Of a DNA stretch of 64,000 nt, positions 40,538 through 48,978 are shown one piece after another. The notes beneath the pieces are model-generated. The model saw nothing but the letters and a program-made list of their open reading frames with translations, was not told the origin of the DNA and ran no database searches. Both the position numbers and the translations under genes were made by a program. The DNA is from Pachyseris speciosa (Eukaryota; Cnidaria; Anthozoa; Scleractinia; Pachyseridae), in contig JAEMWC010000085.1 of NCBI GenBank assembly GCA_016490735.1, forward strand, positions 112,501 to 176,500, in the 5' to 3' direction. The stretch's first letter is position 1. Each line of letters begins with the position of its first letter.

Positions 40538-42678
40538 ATGCCCAAGAACATAAGCTCTGTTACTATTATTATCACTTTGGAGGGCATTGAGAAAATAAAA
40601 ACTTAAAAAACAAACTTGACAACAAAACAGCGAGCGTTTACTACTTGAATCGCTTTTATTTCCCCACAAAGAAAATACACTATCGAGCGAAGCTGGCTAA
40701 AAATTACAAACTCTTCCCATATGAGTTCAGTGTGAATAATTGTAAAAGACATGTAATAAAAAAATCGATTGACTTATTTGTACGTGTTGAAGGTAATTGT
40801 GCTATTGCTAAACTGACAGTTTGCAATAATTGGTTGAACTGAGTGTGCAACGCTGCAACAAAACGGCGCGAACATTTTAATGGCTTCTCAATTTCTATTG
40901 GCTGCTTAAATCGTACCATAACTTGATTCACACTTTTGACTGGTTTATTTCAGCGGGTTTATACATTTTAGCCCGCCAAATTCTTTATAATAGCCCGAAA
41001 AATGCGCTCCAACGGCCGACAAAGTGATAATAATAATAATAAGCATTTATATCTAACTGGATTTGAAAAAAGGTACCTGCACTAAAGTGGCCTTCACTGG
41101 TGTCAAATGGTCAAATGGCTCCAAATTTCTGGAGGCACGTTTTTTCCGAATTCAGACAGATATATAGATAGCACTAAATTGACTACTTCTTTATAACTCT
41201 TTACAATATCTACTTTATAATTAAAGAAATTTCAGGTTAATAAAAAGAAATCCAATAATTGTTAAAAAGGCTATTTAAACTATGATTGTTAGCTAAAAGC
41301 AGTCTTAAATAAATATGTCTTCAAGTCTTTCTTTAAAAATTGTTAAAGCCTCTGATCACCTAATAGATAATGGTTACCGTAGTTTATTCCACAGTTTTGG
41401 TCCGGCAACGGAAAAAGCTCGATCTCCATATGTCGTTGGTATGCTCAGGAATTATTATGAAGAGGAAAGCAGTGAACGAGAGCCAGTACGATGATGTTAA
41501 AGTTCAGACTAACGACAGTACTTTGAAAATGATTCTTAAACCAGACGGGGAGTGGACGAATGACAACGTTAATTAAATAAAAGAAGCGACGTAACCACCC
41601 GTTACACTGTTTAAAGTTGTCGTTTCAAGCTGGCATTAGGCGATTTGTGAACGAAGGAAACAATGTGGAAACGGCAGTCAATATGAAGGTGGCGATTGAG
41701 TCACATGGCGGTGTAAAGGGGTGTTATGCGTCCGTCTGCAAAGTACAAACCATATCACAGACGATGCAAAAACACACTATGACAGGCGTGCAGTCACTAA
41801 ACAACTTTTCCTTCGAGGAAGGTGGGCTGAGGGCATGGCGGGCCTACAACATCGGTCCTGGGAAGTTCTACACACGAGCTTTGCTGGCACGGTTTGGTAC
41901 TCCACAGGGAGCAACAACTCTTGAGATCATACAGCCATTTGGAAGGCCAAGCGTGGAAGTGGGAACATTCATGACGTCGAGGCCTGTACCTCCATCATTT
42001 TTTAAACCCAGCACACCGCGGCTGGAACCCGGCACCCATATTGAAGAGGAAGTTGAAGATGAGGACAGGGTACACTTCTCTTGCCCCGAGGAAGGATGTA
42101 TAAAAGTGTAGCAGTCATTTTCTGCTTTACAGAAGCATCTGGATGTGGGGAAGCACCTTCAAAAACTTGAGCGCGAGTCGCTGTATGATCAGGTCAAGAG
42201 CAAATGGGCTGAAACATGCCTTTCGCTTGCTGGTGGGTACGTTGAAGCCGCGCCCTCTACATCCGCCACCGCCGAGCAGCCCAACAATCAGAACATGCCG
42301 TCTGCAGAGGAAGGATGGGCCCTGAAAAAGGTCAGGCATGCAGTAACCTTCTCGGAAAATACGAGAAACTACTTACAAGAGGTGTTCCTACAAGGAGAAG
42401 AGACTGGTCACAAAGCTCACCCGGCAAACGTGGCAACGCGTATGAGGGGGTTGCAGGACGATAGCGGTAAGAAGAGGTTCGAGAAGAAAGAGTGGTTGAC
42501 CACTGCACAGATTTTTCACTACTTCAGCAAGCTCTCGACTCTAAATAAGAGTGGTAGACTACTTCATGGTACAGCGGCGGCCCCTCCACATGTAGATCAA
42601 GATGAAGATGACACCTCAACAATAGAGGCCTCTACTGTCCGGACGAGGCGACAAATCAAACGGGAGCTGGAACTGTAG

Positions 42679-43019
42679 CAATACTTAACTGTTGTATGTT
42701 ACTATTTTCTTCAAGTATAAATAAGGCGGCAGTTGACTATTTAAGTGCCTTAATTTGCCAAGGGAATAACTTATCGGTGCTTTTGACCCGTAGTCCATTC
42801 GAAGTGAAACTGTACGTGATAATTATTAAACTAGCAACTCGGTGAATAAACATACAACATACAGTGTAGAAAGTGGTGTAAATTGATTCAGGTGTATACA
42901 CCCCCATATACAGAGACATTTGACCTCTCCAGTGGAGCCCAGTTTCAACTTCAGTTCACGCAGAACGGAACCAATTATTTTACTCATCGGAATTCGGGTG
43001 TTACATTTGTTCAACGCTT
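42679..43019. other. Interval between pseudogene and Penelope-like element
   Basis: Presumed 3' flank of the pseudogene. No gene was seen. Confidence 0.4.
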
Positions 43020-44183
43020 TTGATAAGTTATTCTATGGGTAGCCCGGTATCCGCAGTGATAGCTAACCTCTACATGGAGGGTTTTGAGGAGCAAGCTTTG
43101 ACATCGACGCCCTGCACACCTAAGATCTGGAAACGCTATGTGGATGACACCTTTCCCATCTTAGATCGTGACAAAGTTGACTCGTTCTTTCAACACCTCA
43201 ATAGTCGACAGCCGACGATCCGTTTCACAATGGAAACTTAGAATGACAACTCAATTCCCTTCCTTGATAGGTTGATCATCAAGGATTCGAATGGATACCT
43301 CTCTACCAGCGTTTACAGAAAGCCTAAACACACTGACCAGTACCTAGCGTATGATTCACACCACCCGCAATCTGTAAAACGTGGTATTGTCAAGTGCCTG
43401 TACGATCGATCTAAACACGTCATAACAAAACCATCAGTTATCTCTCATGAAAAGAAACACCTCTCATCCGTCCTTGTTTCCAACGGTTATCCGTTTTCGT
43501 TTGTAAAAAATCTTACGAAAACTAAGGGACGAACAACCACTAAAGTACCTGAACCCGAAATTAAATCTACTGTGGTTCTGCCAAACGTCAAAGGCACATC
43601 GAAGGCTCTTCGCCGTTGCCTACAACAACAAGGCATACGGACTGTTTTCAGATCTGACACAACTCTTAGATCACACCTAGTGCGACCTAAGGACATTGTC
43701 GATCCAGTAAAACAAGACGGAGTAGTCTACAAGATTCCCTGCGAATGTGGTAAGGTTTATATTGGAGAGACGGGAAGATCTATGCATGAACGGATTAAGG
43801 AACACGATAAAGAAATACGGCTTGCTCGAACCCAATCCTCCGCCGTTTCAGAACATAGCAACGCGACCGGACATTATCCGCTCTGGGACGAAGTTAAATT
43901 TATTGACCGAGACCCACATTGGTACACCCGTAGGGTTAAAGAGGCTATTCACATAAGACTTCACCCTAACAACATCAACAGGGACAGTGGAATTGAAATT
44001 CCTGACGCGTGGATGCCCACGATCAAACAACACAACAGCCGATCAGTACCAAAGCGCACCGCTGAGGGAACAATTTCTAGTCTGAACGACAAGGATCGAA
44101 ATCCTCCAATCAACAACAGCCTAAGCGAGGATCGAAACGCACCAATCACCACCAGCCACGGTGCTTCTTATACTCACACGTAG
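43020..44183 (+). pseudogene. Penelope-like RT plus GIY-YIG endonuclease, one nonsense codon
   Basis: First frame 43020-43241: MGSPVSAVIANLYMEGFE (motif B region), then KRYVDDTFPIL, whose VDD holds the catalytic aspartates. A TAG ends it at 43241. The next stretch continues in the same frame (FLDRLIIKDSNGYLSTSVYRKPKHTDQYL) to 44183. GIY-YIG: VVYKIPCECGKVYIGETGRSM, RIKEHDKEIRLA, SEHSNATGH. The N-terminal RT fingers are missing. The tail past the nuclease is polar and repeats RNPPINN/RNAPITT. Only one nonsense codon in 388 suggests fairly recent death. Confidence 0.85.
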
Positions 44184-44195
44184 CCAGTCGACACC

Positions 44196-44240
44196 ATCGC
44201 CTGTTGAAGACCAGCAGTATAGCGGTCGAAACGTCGCGAT
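44196..44240 (+). ncRNA. Hammerhead ribozyme, core-substituted
   Basis: ATCGC (44196-44200) pairs with GCGAT (44236-44240) as stem I. The core reads CTGTTGA in place of CTGATGA. GACC/GGTC form stem II, GAAA is intact, and ACGT plus C give the minimal stem III and cleavage base. The A-to-T change hits an invariant core position, so self-cleavage is probably lost or weak. Confidence 0.65.
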
Positions 44241-44769
44241 CCACATTTTTGTGACTCAATCGTGAGACAAAAGATTAACTCAGCTATCAAGAAGTGTTAT
44301 AAAGTACTGAAACTTTCATTGGCCACCTATAGGCCCGATACACTTCACACCCAAAGGTTGCGTTCTGGTTGTGAACTGTCAGTTTATGCTCGCTCTCTTG
44401 TAACATGAAATTGGATTGCGTGATATGCCTTCAATTTAATTTGCTACATGTTTTCCCCGATTCCTCCCCTTACATTCAATGTCCATGGTACGTGGTGTCA
44501 AAAATCAAATTGTCATGTAGTGTTCTGATAGGTAGAGCAATTATCAAACCTCTAAAAGATAATTGCATTTCGTGAATCACCACGTATTTTCCCTCAATGT
44601 CTAACCGCTGACCAGTCAGGAGGCTCAGAGTTAGTCACCCAGTAAACTGTGGACGTGAATTTGGACGTGATTAATCAGAATTAAGCCTTCAATTATTTTC
44701 ACTGGGATATTATTTCACTGAAGATTTACTCAAGATAATCATAGGTTTTGTGGTAGGCTATTTGTATGG
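44241..44769. other. Interval without a recognised gene
   Basis: Downstream of the Penelope-like element. No features were seen. Confidence 0.4.
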
Positions 44770-45694
44770 GTAAGCAAAGCGAAGAAGCTACAGTTCAGCG
44801 ATATGGAGAGGTGTTTGAGGTTTTACGGTACGCGATATAATACGCTTCTGGAAGCTAAGTAAACAGCTCAATTGAAGTCTTGCTTGCAAAATGTAAGTAT
44901 CTCAATATCTTTGGCCACTCAGCTATTTATTCAAACAGTCAGACAAATCTTTGGTATTGTCTGACAGAAATAATTATGTTCTTTAGCATTCTAAAGGTTG
45001 TACATGTTCAGTTTTAGGCGACATCTAGTTGGCAATTGTCCAAAATACTGTCACGTGCTCACTTGTTTGCAATCACAGATATAAAGTTCAAAATTTCTTT
45101 AGGTGGCCAAGAAATGGTTTTCAATTGAAATACAGAAATCAAAGTCTTGAGAATCATGCTGAAGTTATGAGTAAATATTTTGTTTTCGACTTTGTAGCCA
45201 GAACTAGTGCCACTAAAATGAACTTTTGATGCTGATTTGCTACACCTTGCTCGTACCAGTTTTCGAATAATTTTGGCGAAAATTTCCAAAATCATTATCT
45301 TATCAGCTACCTGGATCAGTAGATAAACAAATAAAACAACTGAGTAAAGGAGGTCACCTATTGCGCTTCAAAGTTGTGCTTTTACTGTGACTAGTCTTTT
45401 ACTGTCCTCGTACTTTAACTCTTTTTCAGAGTAATTTTTATGGGAATTTTTGTACAAAAAACAGGGGGTTGTCTAACTCCCCCGAAAAAATTCCAAAGAC
45501 CAAACCACTTTGGCTTTTTAAGTTGTTGGATGTGCCCTAGAATCTGGCCAAGTTTCATCGAAATCGGTCAGGTGGCATGTATCACCACTGTAAGGTCCTT
45601 TCATGAACAGGCTCTTAATCATGATTGGTCAACGAGGCTGTGATGTTATTAGTCGTCTAACAAAATTACCCTCAACCGGACGATCGTGCTTCAC
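44770..45694 (-). repeat. Dispersed non-coding repeat, copy 2 (inverted)
   Basis: Reverse-oriented counterpart of 31985-33726 plus 35156-35370. It lacks both the 33730-35152 element and the 32127-32735 MITE, so it preserves unoccupied versions of these sites. At its high end CCGGACGATCGTGCTTCAC matches the Penelope-type terminus. Confidence 0.75.
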
Positions 45695-45828
45695 CAGGTT
45701 ATAAGAATTGATCTCTATTACCTACTACTGTATCTGTCCAATTCAAATCTTAAGAGCCGTTCCTTCCTACAGCCCTGGACATGACTAAGGCCAGTTGTAC
45801 TGGTCAAATTTCTCTTTGAGTTATATAC

Positions 45829-46035
45829 CTGTGGTTCTGTCGCGGTAATCTCGGTGAGTGGATATGAACCAGGGGATTTGTGGGCTGACTTTGTCTTATA
45901 GTCGCAGAGTGTTATATTGTTCCCAGGCCCCGGCGGTCCAGGCTGTCCAGATGGTCCAGAACGGCCTGGTGGGCCCTGGGTACCATTGTAGCCTGGAGGT
46001 CCCCTTGGAGGTAAAATCTTACTCATGTTTACTAG
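45829..46035 (-). CDS. Collagen-like host protein, exon B
   Basis: A 69-codon exon with acceptor TTTTTTTTTCAG (just above 46035) and donor GTATAT (just below 45829). It encodes a short Gly-X-Y run (RGPPGYNGTQGPPGRSGPSG and on) followed by NNITLCDYKTKSAHKS. Phase 0 at both ends fits exon A at 46700-46810. A brief collagen triple helix next to a Cys-containing segment suggests an extracellular part of a membrane-anchored collagen-like protein. The following exon toward lower coordinates was not found and may be missing or replaced by repeats. Confidence 0.7.
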
Positions 46036-46699
46036 CTGAAAAAAAAACGAGCATCATACACGTTTTATCACAGATAAACTTCTTAAGAGGATTTTATAAT
46101 AATTCCATAGTCAATTCAAGATACTATCCGTTTCATTGGACTACAAGTTCGCTACCACCTGGATTGAATTTCAGAGGGTGCATTATATTTAAAACCCCTC
46201 GGGAGGTTATTCGAGGTCAGATTTGCAATGAGGTCATGATCGAGACCTTTTATTGGCTGGTGTATATGATTTCTAATTACAGTCAATCACAGTAGAGTGT
46301 GTTCACTTGACGTCAAGGAGGCCATGTTGGAGGAGAATTGAAGTCTATTTTTATGCAAATTCTGATCCCTCCACTCACTTTACTGAAAATCCTTCGATCA
46401 CAAGGACCGCAACCATCTTTTCTGAGCACCCCCCACAATAGATGCTGGGGTGACCCAGTACTGGATTATTATGCCATCCTTCCAAAAGTAAGTTGGTTCG
46501 GTTGCCTTTGGCCAGTCTACGGCTTCACCATTCTTAATCCAAACATGCTTATGAAAAAGTGGCAATCTGGATGCGTTTTGCTCCCTCAGGAAAAATGGTG
46601 AAATAATTTAAACAAACATTTCTCCATTTTCATGACCAACATTCCAATCAATTACACCTTCCCCTGCCCACTACCGTAATCGTAATAACAACAGTGTAC
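46036..46699 (-). other. Probable intron of the collagen-like gene
   Basis: It lies between exon A and exon B. It holds ORFs with no domain. Confidence 0.5.
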
Positions 46700-46810
46700 C
46701 TGTCTTTTGACGTCGCAAATGTCCGTTTGACTTGAATTGATTTTCTGCCATAACTCTGACAAGTCTCCTAACTTCAAGGAAGACATGTTTAAGGCAAGTA
46801 TAGCTTGCTC
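46700..46810 (-). CDS. Collagen-like host protein, exon A (coiled-coil stalk)
   Basis: A 37-codon exon between TTTTACGCAG and GTACAC. It encodes EQAILALNMSSLKLGDLSEL and WQKINSSQTDICDVKRQ, a heptad-like helical stalk with one Cys. The phase is 0, so it joins exon B directly without a frame change. A stalk before a collagen stretch is usual in type II membrane collagens. The upstream membrane exon was not identified in the window. Confidence 0.65.
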
Positions 46811-47024
46811 CTGCGTAAAACAAGTATGACCCAGTAAAAAATATGTGAACATCAATCTCTACACAGCTACTTGCTGAACCAATATGTAGACGGTTCTGGG
46901 GAATATGCTAGTTGTACTATATGTTTTGGAAATCCATGAATTTATTCTCAAATAATGGAACGGAAACCTGGTGTAACCACAAAAGGGGACGTACATGTTA
47001 ATTGGCACTTTCAGCAGCAGCAGC

Positions 47025-47057
<33 letters not shown>

Positions 47058-47149
47058 AGAAGAAGAAGACGAAGAAGAAGATAACGAAGACGAAGACGAC
47101 GACGACGAAGAAGAAGACGAATAATCATAATAATAATCATAATAATCAG
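46811..47149. other. Interval with (GAA)n/(GAC)n tracts
   Basis: A purine-rich microsatellite cluster spans about 47023-47120. ORFs rich in Lys or Leu here are artefacts of it. Confidence 0.7.
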
Positions 47150-47316
47150 ATGCGAAAAGTCATTGTAGTGCCTGTTGTTATTGTGGCTCTTCGAGCCATA
47201 TCAGTCAACTTTAAGGAGTACATGAAGCGAATCGGCGTGAACGTGAGGTTGGAAGTGATCCAGAAAACAGCATTGCTGGGGACAGCAAAGATACTAAGGA
47301 AACAACTGTCCCTGTA
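47150..47316 (+). pseudogene. C-terminal remnant of a site-specific-type LINE protein
   Basis: RKVIVVPVVIVALRAISVNF, MKRIGVNVRLEVIQKTALLG and TAKILRKQLSL resemble the C-terminal segment of R2/NeSL-like retrotransposon proteins that are common in cnidarians. The upstream RT and downstream nuclease are not seen. It is a short relic, and the family call is from pattern memory only. Confidence 0.5.
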
Positions 47317-47403
47317 AGTAGACGGAAAAGAGAGACCTGGGACCCGTGGTGACTTGTTGTAACCCGCTCCCAAGGACTTAACCAGGCTGAATATCTTGCC
47401 TGA

Positions 47404-47718
47404 GTCTATAATAATAATAATCATCATCATCATCGTCATCATCATCATCATCACTTTATTTAAGTTTCAAATGTATTTAGCCGAGCACAGATGCTCTACT
47501 AATTGGGGAGACTAAATTGAATCAACTCTCAATAAATCAAATGAAATGAAATGTTGGTTTTTGGGGAGAGGGGAAAACCGGAGTACCCGGAGAAAAACCT
47601 CTTGGAGCAGAGTAGAGAACCAACAAACTCAGGCCACTTATGAGGTGGAGTCCGGGAATCGAACCCGGGACACATTGCTGGAAGGCGAGCGCTCTCACCA
47701 CTGCGCCAACTCTGTTCC
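47404..47718 (-). mobile_element. tRNA-derived SINE, full length
   Basis: Minus-strand head 47718-47648: A box GTTGGCGCAGTGGTGAGAGC, loop CTTCCAG (would read TCC), B box GGGTTCGATTCCC. The body has TGAGTTTGTTGGTTCTC and TTTTCTCCGGGTACTCCGG, then a 3' tail of TGATGA repeats (47404-47452). The two intact boxes could still drive Pol III transcription. Confidence 0.8.
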
Positions 47719-47765
47719 CCAAAGAAGAAAATCTTTGTTCCTCCAAAGAAAATCTTTCCTGAGAA

Positions 47766-47812
47766 GAAGAAAAAGAAGAAGAAGAAGAAGAAGAAGAAGA
47801 AGAAGAAGAATC
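47766..47812. repeat. (GAA)n microsatellite
   Basis: About 15 units with one AAA interruption. Confidence 0.95.
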
Positions 47813-48233
47813 GTATCATTGCTGACATTTTAACTTTGATTTATGTTTTTCAAATTAACCTTTAAATACCCTAGAACTTATACCATCATAACATCACCTT
47901 TATTTCACCTCGGATTTACAAGAGTAGCTGTTTAGCTAATTTCTCCGAGAATGAAAAATCGTATATTATATACAGTACATGAAAGTACTATTTACATAAG
48001 TAACAATTACATTGCTGTTCGAAAGAAATTTGGTATATTTTAGTTCTGAACTAATTCAAGGACGTTCCTTTTGCTTTTGAAACTTAAGCCGCCTTATACG
48101 TACTGAAATTCGTAATCAAACTAATAGCGGAGCACCATTGGCAACAAAATATGGTAACCCATCTGTTCGAGAAAATTTGGTTTTGGTCACGGTACGTACG
48201 TCCGCCGATTCATGTATGCGTTGTGAAATGTCC

Positions 48234-48235
<2 letters not shown>

Positions 48236-48290
<55 letters not shown>
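48236..48290. repeat. (AAT)n microsatellite
   Basis: About 18 units, abutting the TIR element at 48291. Confidence 0.95.
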
Positions 48291-48291
<1 letters not shown>

Positions 48292-48605
48292 GGAGCCCAT
48301 GACTAGGAGCGTACAACTTCCATACTAAGCCTATGTCACGGCATTTTACAGACCAGTCTATTTTTAGACTATCTTTTCCCGCGAAAAAGGGCAACGAGGA
48401 TGGCAACGGAACGAGAGCAACACGAAACAATAGGTTTAATGAGCGAAAACAAAGGCCCTGTACGTGCAGATATGTGTGAAATCATCAGGGCTCCTGTGGG
48501 AGTCTGATATTCGCAAGAAATTCAATCTAAAAATATATCGGTCGGTGAAAACGCCGTGACAGGAATATAGGGCAGTTGTACGCTCCTAGTGATGGGTTCC
48601 TGTTC
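48291..48605. mobile_element. Non-autonomous TIR element, copy 1
   Basis: CAGGAGCCCATGACTAGGAG at the left is inverted at the right (CTCCTAGTGATGGGTTCCTG). The interior from about 48382 matches 55250-55466 in direct orientation. No coding sequence. The left side borders an (AAT)n tract. Confidence 0.75.
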
Positions 48606-48978
48606 CTGCGTGTCTTTCAGGAACTCTAAATATTGTGCGCACTTTTAAAGTGGTAATTTAACTCGTAGGCGAACTCTGAAAAGTAGGACAATCTCATACA
48701 TATATACACTACCGGTTTTAATAGGTTTTATAATGATCATGTTAGTTTTTAGTGATAATGTCAGATTTTGTGTTTATTTTATTCACTGTTTAGCTCATGG
48801 GCTACGCTGCGGCGCCTCGTGTTGCTTTTATTGTATTCTTGGTTTTCACGTGACGTCACAGGCCTTTCCAAATATGGTTGTCCGCCATTTTTGTGCCCCT
48901 CAGAGTGTGAAATTTATGATAATAGTAAGCCGGATCTGTGTAGTTTTCGCGTATTTTAGGCTGTTCTGTGAATTCAGC

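Larger units (their letters stand above)
40232..41632. mobile_element. Insertion between pseudogene exons g and h
   Basis: GCATTAGGCG occurs on both sides (40222-40231 and 41633-41642), a probable 10-bp target duplication that splits a once continuous coding stretch. Just inside, a 28-bp direct repeat (GCGACGTAACCACCCGTTAC core) appears at 40354-40381 and 41586-41613. The interior holds (AAC)n/(AAT)n tracts, a foldback at 40446-40537 and no recognised gene. Confidence 0.6.
35613..42678 (+). pseudogene. Multi-exon gene of an expanded C2H2-ended family, degenerate
   Basis: About eight exons are visible. a: to 35955 (FTTCPKHRDQLG, CQHPLHGNGKGKRERGINL). b: 36956-37134 (CRTCRGEYQ). c: 37541-about 38340. 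d: 38765-38875. e: 39071-39320 (HVSQEAAFADHCSVYALS). f: 39423-39705 (MDWAMKFLPSSF, DWFGKKGKSWHV). g: 39939-40231. h: 41633-42678, ending in a C2H2 finger (CPEEGC ... HLDVGKH). Donors and acceptors are consensus, and exon phases a-b and b-c fit. In-frame stops lie in b, c and h, and a frameshift is at about 37803. Aspartates in exon f (MDWAM) and in exon g's decayed frame (SDNAG) hint at a transposase-like RNase H fold, which is inference. I believe related proteins are multiplied in coral genomes, but I cannot verify this. Confidence 0.7.
43020..44240 (+). mobile_element. Penelope-like retroelement, 5' truncated
   Basis: A different subfamily from the 6933-10365 pair. It starts inside the RT (GSPVSAVIANLYME), continues to the GIY-YIG nuclease and ends with a hammerhead-like motif at 44196-44240. 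Confidence 0.85.

Noticed and set aside
46859..47140. Leu/Arg-rich and Lys-rich ORFs
   Set aside because: Products of translating (GAA)n and (GAC)n microsatellites.
48733..48978. Upstream 82-codon extension of the ISL2EU accessory protein
   Set aside because: The ATG lies outside the transposon TIR, the translation is hydrophobic and unlike the rest, and 48979 is the first start inside the element.
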